A stretch of DNA of 64,000 nt, taken from positions 39,801,483-39,865,482 of the forward strand of contig JASEVX010000008.1 of the NCBI GenBank assembly GCA_031761405.1, given 5' to 3'. The position numbers and the translations under genes are program-made. Below the pieces are notes generated by a model. It had not been told where the DNA came from and searched no databases. It saw only the letters and a program-made list of their open reading frames with translations. This DNA comes from Serripes groenlandicus (lineage: Eukaryota; Mollusca; Bivalvia; Cardiida; Cardiidae). The number at the start of each line of letters is the position of its first letter. Position 1 is the stretch's first letter. This document shows, one piece after another, positions 24,201-29,292 of this stretch.

Positions 24201-25640
24201 TTTTCAACTGATAAACATGTTCTAAAATTATGCATAGATGTTTTCAAAGTCGTCTACGGCATAAGTTGTTTGTTTGAAAGGGTTAAGAACAAAACCTTAT
24301 CTTTGACATGCCAGTTGCATACATTCATCTATTGTTCGTATAAAATAACAGCGGACACGGATATGCATCATTCGGTCCATTGCACTAGGTAGAAACGGCA
24401 AATAAATGAATATTCGTGGGTACATACATGTAGCAAGATTGGATAATACGAACAATCACGAACGTGTTCGTATACTGGTGAACATAACACTACTGGATTA
24501 TACGAACGTTCACGACTGTGTCGTTTCTACCTTCTTTCCTGTGCTGTGGATCAAGTGGGGTATGCGCTGATATGCGGTTAATTCAATAATACTTTTGATG
24601 ATATAAATTGTCAAATATATGTGTGCGTTCGAACATTCACGAAAGTGTTCGTAGACTGGTGTACATAGCCAGATTTGGTTATACGACCATTAATGAACGA
24701 ATTCGTAGACTGGTGTACATAGCTAGACTTGGTTATACCAGGGACGTAGATTTTATCTACGTCCCTAGTTATACGAACATTCACGAATGTGTTCGTAGAC
24801 TGGTGTACATAGCAAGCTTTCATTGTACGATCATTCTCTACCAACTTTCCCGTGATGTTGATCAAGCTATGTATGAGCTTGCTTACGCCGCTTTCAACAC
24901 TATTTCAGTTATATCACGGCGACAGTTCACTTATTCATGATCCCTGGGTAAACAAACCAGTACTAAGCTAGAAAATGTGCCATGCCCAAGGGCACTCCAC
25001 CATGACCGTCGTGCCGCGACTGGGGATCGAACCCGGGACACTCGGTTTCAAATCCCTGAGGCTAACAACTCGACCATGGCGGATTCCTATGTATGCGCTT
25101 GTATGGGGTACATTTAATAATAAATTTCGTTATATAAATGATCAATTTTAACCCTTTTAATTTGACCTTAAAAACACTCTTTAATTTTCGAAATCGGGTG
25201 ACTAATTTTCATGCCGTCAATATTGCACTTTATTTGTTTTGATTAGTGTTTTACGCGGTTTTTAACATCATTTTAGTTATATCACGGCGATAGTGCACTT
25301 ATGTATTATCCCTGGGTAAGCAAACCAGTACTAGGCTAGGAAATGTGCCTTTCCCAATGACACTTCACCATAACCGTTGCGCCGCGACTGGGGATCTAAC
25401 CCGTGACGCCCGGTTCCAAAACCCCGACGTTAACAACTCCGTACTCGGTGTGTTTGATTTTACTCTTCATGACGAAACATTTATCTACCTAACTACCAGA
25501 ATTCGTGTTTGGTTTTTTCTTTCCTTCAATACATTTCCTTTATCTCAAGACAAGAACAGTATATACTTACCGCTTGCAGTTCCAAAATCACAGTACGTCA
25601 GGGACTGTAACAACAACAGGCATGTGGTCGGAAGACGCAT
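142..25640 (-). CDS. LRP5/6-type YWTD-propeller/EGF receptor gene, 5' part (11 exons, runs off left edge)
   Basis: Eleven minus-strand exons (25640-25571, 23270-23152, 16957-16807, 16136-15947, 13419-13285, 12341-12224, 10119-9972, 9052-8933, 5211-4945, 1489-1321, 279-142) join into 1,625 nt with all splice phases agreeing. The product starts with a signal peptide (residues 1 to about 20). A six-bladed YWTD propeller follows (about 24-310), with blade motifs IWTA 31, VIVSD 84, YWTD 128, FWAD 180, FWSD 224 and LIYTA 264. Next come an EGF module (311-351) and the start of a second propeller (FFTD 410, YWVE 451, YWIS 499). Known family: LRP5/LRP6/Arrow begin with a propeller rather than LDL-A repeats and act at the cell surface as Wnt co-receptors; LRP4 and LDLR carry LDL-A repeats first. 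Orthology is inferred from this order only, because the blades are divergent. The membrane-spanning and tail exons lie outside the window. Introns reach 6.2 kb and are full of repeats. Confidence 0.85.
886..982. repeat. ATC/CAT trinucleotide microsatellite
   Basis: About 95 bases of imperfect (atc)n with cgt/att variants, in the intron between exons 10 and 11. The long acidic open frame on the minus strand here is only the translated repeat. Confidence 0.9.
1321..1489 (-). CDS. Exon 10: propeller 2 blade with Ser/Pro insertion
   Basis: 169 nt, phase 1 to phase 2, residues 441-495. It reads MDFDWKTNELYWVEEGNSRV, with YWVE as the blade motif, and ends IKTLAVDPHN. Between the strands lies a Ser/Gln/Pro-rich stretch in which SQSPP occurs twice (473-477 and 481-485), an internal DNA duplication not usual for this blade. 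The acceptor is ttactgtag and the donor is AA/GTAAAT. Confidence 0.88.
1762..3176. repeat. 46-bp minisatellite, about 30 copies
   Basis: The unit runs through ggcccagtgatatatctaaa, then ataatgcctg, then caatcctggtaattta. Successive cagtga starts at 1785 and 1831 give the 46-bp period. Copies diverge by point changes and small indels. It lies in the intron between exons 9 and 10 of the LRP-like gene. Confidence 0.92.
3264..3465. mobile_element. TTAA-type MITE, degraded
   Basis: It starts ttaacactttcccacatac and carries the family's gtagcaggtgactttgaaaa stretch, the palindromic centre and the reversed gtcgtctactg end. It belongs to the same family as the copies at 54519, 58544 and 62794. Confidence 0.6.
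3466..4930. other. Intron sequence with no recognised feature
   Basis: AT-rich intron between exons 9 and 10. A 116-codon open frame at 3667-4017 has the phenylalanine/tyrosine-rich make-up of translated AT-rich DNA and no known motif. It includes a short internal repeat (cctaggctatgcttt and ctaggctacgctttt, near 3740 and 3780). I see no exon here. Confidence 0.5.
4945..5211 (-). CDS. Exon 9: propeller 2, first blades
   Basis: 267 nt, phase 1 in and out, residues 352-439. It begins NTTVLERHILFTLNNDI, equivalent to the L-L-F-A start of a second LRP propeller, and carries ITRFSIDMNNDYIFFTDGS with FFTD at 410-413. Two cysteines (369, 388) and several Asn-x-Ser/Thr sites are present. The acceptor is attttccag and the donor is G/GTAATT. 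Confidence 0.87.
5310..5500. mobile_element. Foldback MITE with ctagataag ends
   Basis: The core is a long imperfect palindrome: ggtactcaaaagaat on the left and attcttttgagtac on the right of a short centre. ctagataag lies on the outer side. Relatives are at 12500, 44176, 50835 and 61225. Confidence 0.6.
5757..8636. repeat. 76-bp satellite with built-in hairpin, about 38 copies
   Basis: The unit includes atccaagacacagaaacatt, cgtgtcttccttggatac, atacgaatcagtctgaatca and ttgacctatttc. Gacaca starts at 6003, 6079 and 6155 show the 76-bp period. Each unit has nested inverted words (gacac/gtgtc and attcgt/acgaat) able to fold into a short stem. Variants differ mainly in the loop and the ttgacc-to-atcc spacer. 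It fills the intron between exons 8 and 9. Confidence 0.95.
8933..9052 (-). CDS. Exon 8: EGF-like module
   Basis: 120 nt, phase 1 in and phase 1 out, so one exon equals one domain, as is usual for EGF modules. Six cysteines fall at residues 313, 320, 324, 335, 337 and 349. The spacing (C-x6-C-x3-C-x10-C-x-C-x11-C) is of the kind that follows YWTD propellers in LDLR/LRP proteins. The text ends CFCEDGYDLVLGKQC. The acceptor is tttcaacag and the donor is G/GTATTA. Confidence 0.92.
9446..9573. mobile_element. Half of a gagccgt-type MITE
   Basis: It holds the right half of the family seen at 38555 and 44371: cgaaaagtgt, ggcatgcttagactgatccg, tttacgtagagtcca, and the end ttttctcgtggaacggctca. Confidence 0.65.
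9972..10119 (-). CDS. Exon 7: propeller 1, blade 6
   Basis: 148 nt, phase 0 to phase 1, residues 262-310. It begins DRLIYTAPRNNLTGVYLLTN and ends VYDKDTQPRSPLG, the usual stretch just before the EGF module. An internal GCAG/GTACCA after 70 nt is a possible second donor in the same phase. Exactly that first 70-nt part is repeated three times in the upstream intron (10149-10218, 10274-10339, 10383-10443). Confidence 0.87.
10149..10218 (-). CDS. Possible alternative exon 7b (tandem copy of exon 7 start)
   Basis: 70 nt bounded by an AG acceptor (aaaatag) and a GT donor (G/GTAATA), open throughout, phase 0 in and phase 1 out like exon 7 itself. It encodes DSFIYTAPIMNLKRVYHITN and ends AIS; exon 7 has DRLIYTAPRNNLTGVYLLTN and FA at the matching place. 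Either it is a mutually exclusive or extra exon, or a copy that has not yet decayed. No transcript evidence is available here, so use as an exon is only inferred. Included alone in place of exon 7, it would shorten the blade by 26 residues. Confidence 0.45.
10274..10339 (-). pseudogene. Exon 7 tandem copy c
   Basis: 66 nt after an AG acceptor (aaactag), encoding DRLIYTTLRRSMIRMYSLTN. It is open through the homologous part. A GTACCA lies at the donor position, but the copy is four bases shorter than copy b, so its exit phase differs. Frame preserved but phase altered suggests a decaying copy. Confidence 0.6.
10383..10443 (-). pseudogene. Exon 7 tandem copy d, truncated by a MITE
   Basis: The minus strand reads CTALERNLTQIYHITDAIS, collinear with exon 7. 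Its acceptor side is lost where a TTAA-type MITE begins at about 10447. Its donor has changed from GT to AT, so it cannot be spliced normally. Confidence 0.65.
10447..10645. mobile_element. TTAA-type MITE inserted beside exon 7 copies
   Basis: It begins ttaagtctttcccacatac and includes gcagcagacaactctgaa. The inverted right part is ttttcaagagtcgtcttctg. The right end is degraded. Its left edge cuts exon-7 copy d. Confidence 0.6.
10650..11010. repeat. Dispersed complex repeat (also near 44.7-46.0 kb)
   Basis: It shares gaccttgtatg, ggtgttgtcag and catcaatcagccaatcaa blocks in the same general order with 44765-45500 and 45725-46020. No coding sense is seen. Its class is unknown. Confidence 0.45.
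11087..11309 (+). mobile_element. tRNA-derived SINE (family A) with poly(A) tail
   Basis: The tRNA-like head carries a B-box-like ggttcgatcccgag. The body has ggtgaagaacccttg, ctagactagtactgatttg and gatataactgaaataatgtt, and the copy ends caaataaaaaaaaaaaaac. The A-rich end gives the orientation. Confidence 0.8.
12224..12341 (-). CDS. Exon 6: propeller 1, blade 5
   Basis: 118 nt, phase 2 to phase 0, residues 223-261. It reads LFWSDRDRETIEFIYFNGTG and ends GIAVFQ. FWSD plus the following I-E strand and the G-I-A-V-F end match the blade pattern of LDLR-B repeats. The acceptor is aaatttcag and the donor is CAG/GTAACG. One Asn-Gly-Thr glycosylation site is present. Confidence 0.9.
12500..12708. 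mobile_element. Foldback MITE with ctagata ends
   Basis: Palindromic core of ctatgttgtgggtactcaaa and ttttgagtacccaaaacata. Outer ends are tctagatataaggag and cttatctaatac. Confidence 0.65.
12885..13070. mobile_element. 186-bp MITE with tcgagggcttggcgtgaaac inverted ends
   Basis: The left end tcgagggcttggcgtgaaac is matched by the right end gtttcacgccaagccctcga. A second copy lies at 48586-48833. Inside is an inverted stretch with gccattgctcgttctgctcg. No target duplication is clear. Confidence 0.85.
13285..13419 (-). CDS. Exon 5: propeller 1, blade 4
   Basis: 135 nt, phase 2 in and phase 2 out, residues 178-221. It starts YLFWADAGDTPKIERSDP, a canonical YWTD-blade start in which FWAD replaces YWTD and the I-E-R-S strand follows. 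The acceptor is ttccaattccag and the donor is AG/GTACGG. The split His177 codon (CA from exon 4, C from exon 5) supports the joint. Confidence 0.9.
14086..14190. repeat. Direct repeat, about 51 bp twice
   Basis: gttttgattatcattgacga, then tctattataattgtatctca, then tgaacaaaaaa, occurs twice back to back with almost no difference, so the duplication is recent. Confidence 0.9.
14684..14768. repeat. Foldback element with about 24-bp arms
   Basis: attgtgttgggactcgttcc on the left is mirrored by ggaactcgtccaacacaat on the right. An inner pair, tgccc/gggca, brackets the loop. This is a hairpin-type short element. Confidence 0.75.
15040..15450. repeat. About 135-bp tandem repeat, three diverged copies
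   Basis: Repeated blocks are gacccagttt, tgactgagattggatggaga, ttctgatgatttgtcataaa and tggcctctagagtgtt, in the same order three times. Third copy is the most decayed. Confidence 0.8.
15473..15667 (-). mobile_element. tRNA-derived SINE (family B), minus
   Basis: It contains ccagccagtcagtcttaatg, taccagtcttaaagtctttg and gtatgacccggtcgggc. At the right end is the reversed tRNA-like head (gacgctctaacacaactaca, then ccgaggcgg). Plus-strand relative at 63159. Confidence 0.8.
15947..16136 (-). CDS. Exon 4: propeller 1, blade 3 (perfect YWTD)
   Basis: 190 nt, phase 1 to phase 2, residues 115-176. It carries the clearest family signature in the window, DWRARNVYWTDAEYGWIAM, and ends GIIVYPLQ. The acceptor is ttccttgcag and the donor is CA/GTGAGT. 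A tRNA-derived SINE begins within a few bases of the acceptor (16141), so most of this intron's 3' end is SINE sequence. Confidence 0.92.
16141..16370 (+). mobile_element. tRNA-derived SINE (family A) touching exon 4 acceptor
   Basis: The head cgccatggtcgagtggttag, then cgtcggg, a B-box-like tttcgatccccag, and the body ctagattagtactggtttg and gatataactgaaataatgtt. Only ctgc separates it from exon 4. On the minus strand its first bases supply the pyrimidine-rich tttcctt before the acceptor AG. Confidence 0.8.
16572..16635 (-). pseudogene. Partial copy 3 of exon 3 end, donor kept
   Basis: The minus strand reads SIVNLEGIYGTPFHIG, matching the end of exon 3, and the equivalent donor position reads TCTG/GTAAAC, so a usable GT remains. 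No matching acceptor or first half of the exon is seen. It is probably a decayed tandem copy rather than a working exon. It could in principle act as an alternative 5' splice site. Confidence 0.75.
16717..16770 (-). pseudogene. Partial copy 2 of exon 3 end
   Basis: The minus strand here still reads YATPFHIGTS, nearly identical to the end of exon 3. The place of the splice donor now reads CTGAATGAC, so the donor is lost, and a one-base indel upstream breaks the frame relative to exon 3. It lies within about 40 bases of exon 3 and in the same orientation, so a local tandem duplication is the simplest origin. Confidence 0.8.
16807..16957 (-). CDS. Exon 3: propeller 1, blade 2
   Basis: 151 nt, phase 0 to phase 1, encoding residues 64-113. 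The core reads GMSYDYSTDQVIVSDPNSK, with VIVSD in the YWTD position, and the exon ends ATPFHIGTSSG. The acceptor is gtcttag and the donor is G/GTAAGT. The last 60-75 bases are repeated twice more in the downstream intron (16717-16770 and 16572-16635), see separate entries. Confidence 0.85.
17510..18425. repeat. About 146-bp tandem repeat, five to six copies
   Basis: The blocks ggggcggggctattttgcct, tgtttcttaggtgacc and ttcaagccatgttgattgg recur with even spacing. A SINE is inserted in the first full copy. Copies are well diverged. Confidence 0.8.
17589..17764 (-). mobile_element. SINE (family C) with 12-bp target duplication
   Basis: It begins with gttgattgattggggtttaa, continues cacggcggccagttcacc, and ends before tggccgccagga. 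The same tggccgccagga occurs at 17577 and 17765, directly flanking it, which fixes both ends of the insertion. Confidence 0.82.
18658..20815. repeat. 55-bp satellite, about 37 copies
   Basis: The unit is gagccccttatcctgacaca, aaacgcgccagacgtaatgt, then tatacgcacaaccct. The period of 55 comes from gacgt at 19081 and 19136. Two subtypes alternate (gcgccag and gcgcaag; tatacgcaca and tatacccaca). The last 115 bases are diverged copies. It lies in the intron between exons 2 and 3. Confidence 0.95.
20840..20935 (-). mobile_element. SINE end fragment
   Basis: ggattttacgccattttcaa and tcatatcgcggctgacc match the 3' body shared by the SINEs in this window. No tRNA-like head is left. Confidence 0.5.
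21171..21247. mobile_element. Left half of a TTAA-type MITE
   Basis: aaaccctttcccacatgcaa, tgcctctgcagccgaagact and tttgaaaacaatgtgac match the family's left arm. The sequence passes straight into the 59-bp satellite, so the right arm is missing. Confidence 0.7.
21248..22764. repeat. 59-60-bp minisatellite, about 25 copies, open in three frames
   Basis: The unit is aatgtaagtaaatgtgtaca, gtcgtttgtaaatatgtata, tagagtgacatgtaggccc. All three minus-strand frames are stop-free for long distances (up to 537 codons), because the unit has no TAA, TAG or TGA complement in any phase. The predicted peptides only cycle the repeat, so I do not call a gene. Higher-order copies (the gtgtgtatatagagtggcat variant) recur at 21685 and 22135. 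Confidence 0.95.
22985..23100 (+). mobile_element. tRNA-like SINE head (family D)
   Basis: gaggtagagcgtcgatctct is A-box-like and cgggttcgaatccctt is B-box-like, in tRNA order. A minus copy lies at 34895-35135. The body is short or degraded. Confidence 0.6.
23152..23270 (-). CDS. Exon 2: propeller 1, blade 1
   Basis: 119 nt, entering in phase 1 and leaving in phase 0. It encodes NLDNSVIWTANSDTLYYLN and a further 20 residues. IWTA stands where YWTD stands in the family. The acceptor is cacacag. The donor GTGATC after GAG is weaker than the others, so the exact 3' edge is the least certain of the set, although the phase carries through cleanly to exon 3. Confidence 0.75.
23371..23447. mobile_element. 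Left half of a TTAA-type MITE
   Basis: cctttcccatataaaagcgc, ttctgacgcctctgtagcag and acgacttttgaaaacatta match the family's left arm. It is joined to the gctgtcggaggacagcgcgc repeat at 23449. Confidence 0.65.
23449..24112. repeat. About 150-bp tandem repeat, four copies
   Basis: Each copy has gggccataattcttacaaa, ccttgacagagttatg, tcttgtctgttgatgg, gtaatgatggtgaataagtg and tctgtaatggttttgaaaa. The block is headed by gctgtcggaggacagcgcgc. Confidence 0.8.
24430..24830. repeat. About 54-bp repeat with palindromic core
   Basis: cgaacattcacgaatgtgtt, then cgtagactggtgtacatagc, recurs five to six times. The first part is a near-perfect inverted repeat. A 25-base perfect hairpin is inserted at 24741. 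Confidence 0.8.
24741..24765. repeat. Perfect 11-bp-arm hairpin insertion
   Basis: gggacgtagat, loop ttt, atctacgtccc. The flanks on both sides read gttata, which suggests a small foldback element inserted with a duplication. Confidence 0.75.
24883..25089 (-). mobile_element. tRNA-derived SINE (family A), minus
   Basis: Body atttcagttatatcacggcg, head ggggatcgaacccgggacac and aacaactcgaccatggcgga. It is the closest to full length of the minus copies. Confidence 0.82.
25240..25449 (-). mobile_element. tRNA-derived SINE (family A), minus, 120 bases from exon 1
   Basis: ttttagttatatcacggcga, ggggatctaacccgtgacgc and gttaacaactccgtactcg. It is diverged. It sits in intron 1 just inside the first coding exon of the LRP-like gene. 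Confidence 0.75.
25571..25640 (-). CDS. Exon 1: start codon and signal peptide of the LRP-like gene
   Basis: ATG at 25640 opens 23 codons beginning MRLPTTCLLLLQS, a basic start followed by a leucine-rich core typical of a signal peptide. An in-frame TAG lies 15 bases upstream, which supports this start. The exon ends in phase 1 at a strong donor (G followed by GTAAGT). The spare G joins TA of exon 2 to give Val24. The 5' UTR limits are not clear: an AG just before the ATG (in ctacag) could be an acceptor for a separate UTR exon. Confidence 0.8.
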
Positions 25641-25990
25641 CTCTCTGTAGCGCTAGCAATTATCGTCTTTTGTCTACCTATAAGAGAAGAGATATTAGAT
25701 TATTATAAGTGAGCAACGCTGTTGGGAACAATGTTCCAAGGCACCATAAGCAATTTATCCTTCGTTGTTCTCAGTGTTTTCTAGAGGCGATTAATCTGCT
25801 TTGTCAGAAAGGGTTTGTTTATTTTGCATAACCAGATTGTATTCTCATACCCATATGACATTTTATATCATAACATAGTTTAAATAAAGAGAAACATCGA
25901 GGTATTTCCCGTTTCACAATACTATCAAAATATGCTGAAAACATTTCAAATATTTTGGATAAAGATACTTTTTAGAAGCAAACATACACA
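25641..25990 (-). promoter_or_regulatory. Region upstream of the LRP-like start codon
   Basis: This stretch should hold the 5' UTR and promoter, or an upstream intron. I see no convincing TATA box, initiator or CpG-rich patch. The AG directly before the ATG leaves open that a non-coding first exon lies further upstream. Confidence 0.3.
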
Positions 25991-27375
25991 TCTCAAACAA
26001 TATAAACCGCCTGCTACAAAAACATTAAATCCATGTGATAAAAGCTATGAAATAGTATTTTCCAAAATCATCAAATAGATGAGGTTATTATATTTGAGGG
26101 TCAATCTTGTGCCGCTCATGCTATGAAATCAATTGCTACATAAAGTTAAAATATATGTGAAAGTATACCTTTAGAGGCAAAGATTCAACGCTCATGCTAT
26201 AAAATCGTGTGTTGCAAAAACATAAAATCTATGTGATAATAATACTTTTAGATGCAAACATACTTCTCTCATACAATAAAATCGAATGTTGCAAAAACAT
26301 AAAATTTATGTGATAATAATACTTTTAGATGCAAACATACTTCTCTCATACAATAAAATCGAATGTTGCAAAATCATAAAATCTATGTCATAATAATACT
26401 TTTAGATGCAAACATACTTCTCTCATACAATAAAATCGTCTGTTGCAAAATCATAAAATCTGTGTGATAAAAGCTATGAACTCGTATTTCATCAAATAGA
26501 TATGCTAATCATACTTGTATAGTACACCTTGTACCGCTCATGCTTTGAAAATAACTGCTATGTCAAAGTAAAATCTATATGATAATCATACATTTAGAGG
26601 CAAAGATGCAACGTTCATGCTATAATATCGCCGGTTTTAAACACACCAAATTTATGTGATAACAATACGTTTTAGATGAAAACATACACCTCTCATACAA
26701 AAAAATCGTATGTTGCAAAACCATCAAATCTATGTGACAATGATACTTTGTAGATGCAAATATACACCTCTCATAAAATAACATCCATTGTCGGCCACCC
26801 ACGGTTGTCGAGAGTCCGCTATGCCCAAACACCAGCCGTGATTTTCACTGTCGCTTCGCCTTTTTGACAGAACAGAATAGAATTCACACAAACCAATCAA
26901 AATGACGCTTACATTTCCGAAACGACGCATAGAAAAATGGCTGCGGCCACGGATTGTAAATGTGCGTTCTGTTTATCGTATCTTAAAACTAAACATAAAC
27001 ATAATTTTAATCAAAATGCAACAAGGGGCAGTAAGATTTTATATAAACGGATCTTAATATATGAAACGAAGAAGCTAATCTCTCCAATTGTGAACACATA
27101 ACAATAAAAGTTTTAATACGAGGGATCTGATTGACTGTTTGGCGCAGTGCGTCATTGTACTGCATCCAGTCAGAAACAATATTTTTGCTATCTGACAAAA
27201 ACGGCGAAAAGACTTTGGAATATCACACGGGGGTGCTGGAGCACAGCGGAGTCAAACAACCGTGGTTGTTCGACGATGAATAGAATCATGTGTTGCAAAT
27301 ACATCAAATCTATGTGATAATCATACTTTCAGATGCAAACATACACCTCTCATACAGTATAGTCATGTGTGATAG
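25990..27375. repeat. About 80-bp interspersed tandem repeat
   Basis: Units carry gcaaacatacttctctcata, caataaaatcgaatgttgca and aaaatctatgtgataataa. Several are contiguous at 26160-26460. Unrelated sequence at 26770-27270 interrupts them. That interruption has a 54-codon frame from an ATG at 26936 (start MAAATDCKCAFC, good start context) that I cannot assign. Confidence 0.75.
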
Positions 27376-27428
27376 ATCAAATATGTGATAATTAATACCA
27401 GAAAATATAACTAGAACAGTGAATATAT

Positions 27429-27975
27429 GAAGACTTTCAGTGTGCAGTTGTTGGAGAAAATGAAATATCAGAATGGTTTTACATCAAAACAAGGGTTAAA
27501 CAAGTCTGTGAAATGTCAGTATTTTTAATTTCTGTTGATTATTTACTTGGTAATGATTAGAACAACAAATAATGAATCAAGAGGAAGAAGATGAAAACTC
27601 AACACTGTATCTGAAGATATAGATTTTGCATACAACATTGCCCTGATATCCTCTAGACTGACTGACTTACAAGAGAAAACGGATAAGCTGGCATTTGAAT
27701 CATCTAGAGTAGAAATGAAAATAATTACTAAAATGTACAAAGAGTCAATACAAGAAAACAATGAGCTAGCAAAAGATGTAAAAACATTCACATACTTAGC
27801 GGCTTAGGTTGAAAGAGAGGGAGCAGGTAGCAGCAATATAAAAAAAAGAGAATACAAAAAGCCAGAGAGCATACTACAACATCTGGATGTCACAAGGAAG
27901 TGGACGAAAAAACAAAATCCTACTTTTCAACACTTAAATGGTCAGTTCTCCTTATTAAGGATGTGAAACCTGTAA
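27429..27975 (+). pseudogene. RTE-type LINE reverse transcriptase relic
   Basis: Plus-strand frames give EWFYIKTRVKQVCEMSVFLI, recognisable as the RT segment with the K/RQGC motif. Then come SEDIDFAYNIALISSRLTDL, KTDKLAFESSRVEMKI and VKTFTYLAA, followed by VEREGAGSSNIKK. In RTE-type enzymes the second block has F-A-D-D and the third ends F-T-Y-L-G. Here both catalytic aspartates are changed to Tyr-Asn at 27628-27636, stops lie at about 27558 and 27808, and at least one frameshift is present. It is a dead fragment; the endonuclease part is not seen. Confidence 0.75.
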
Positions 27976-28054
27976 ACTAACTAAACAAGATGAAAATAAC
28001 CTAACCACTTTCAATGTACTATGCTTGAGTAATACAATGATAAGATGGTACCAC

Positions 28055-28078
28055 AGTTGTAATAGTAGTAGTAGTAGA

Positions 28079-28109
<31 letters not shown>

Positions 28110-28158
28110 GTAGAAGTAATAGTAGTAGTAGTAGTAGTAGTATAAATAGTAGTTGTAA

Positions 28159-28226
<68 letters not shown>

Positions 28227-28272
28227 ATATTAATAGTAGTAGTAGTAGTAGTAGTAGAAGTAGTAGTAGTAA

Positions 28273-28321
<49 letters not shown>

Positions 28322-28410
28322 TATAGTAGTAATAGTAGTAGTTGTAGTAAACATAGAAGTTTTAGTAGTAGTAGTAGTAGAAGTAGTAGTAGTAGTAGTT
28401 GATGTAGTAA

Positions 28411-28448
<38 letters not shown>

Positions 28449-28451
28449 ATT
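28055..28451. repeat. (TAG)n microsatellite, left of the LINE
   Basis: About 400 bases of gtagtagtag with scattered aat, aga and ttg variants, including one taaacatagaagttttag. A near copy of that interruption occurs right of the LINE at 33793. Confidence 0.95.
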
Positions 28452-29292
28452 AATTAAATCGCGGAACATGTACTTACACAGAATTCGATTATCCTGTATT
28501 ATCCAATCAGTGTATCTACTACGTCCACAAACTTTAGCTCGAGTATTTTCAAAATGTCAAATGATACGATGTGTATCCACTTTGATAGTATACAAAATAA
28601 TTTCATTGATAAACGGGGATGTATAAACAACTATTACTGCACGTGCTTTCTGTCGAGCGCAAGATCCGACTCACACACAGAGGTCTTAAATGAGGACATG
28701 GTCTGTTTTGTTTGGTTTCTATCTAAACATGGAACTCCTCCCCGCTTACACATAAAAGGATATACTCTTTTTGTATTGCCAGTAATATGCATGATTGATA
28801 TTGCTGCAGTAAATATTGCTTTTCTTCCCAAATGTTTTCAATTTGTTAAATACATGTTGTATCTCTATATTAAATGGGATTCAAACATACAATTAGAATA
28901 TATCTTTGCAATAGTCTTCATATCTCGTTGACAATACAGATGGATATTGTTGTAAAGGAATATGAGGTTTTTTTCAATGTTTTCATAAACTGTCCGTACA
29001 TTTTTTTCAAAGAAAATTATAACTCGTTTTTAACAGATTGTTTTTCCACACTGTTTTACATATATCGAATTTGGTTAGTTGTAAAAGATGTCTTAAAATA
29101 GCTGATTGCCTTCCTAAAAAGCACAGAACATTCCTTTCATGTTATGTTTATTATTCATAGCAGGTATATAATGTTGATACATGTAGGATTTTAATGCATT
29201 GAAATACATTCTTATCACAACATAGTTATAATATCTTTGAAGGAAAATACGAATTTTTTTTTGCAACATACGCTCCTCAGCACAAATAAAAT

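Noticed and set aside
26936..27100. 54-codon frame starting MAAATDCKCAFC
   Set aside because: Good start context, but no family, no splice support, and it is embedded in a repeat field; noted in the repeat entry only.
28019..28402. Poly-Thr and poly-Ser open frames
   Set aside because: They are translated TAG microsatellite.
28554..28931. LINE ORF1 candidate of 125 codons
   Set aside because: No coiled coil, RRM or zinc knuckle is visible, and it is too short for a usual ORF1.
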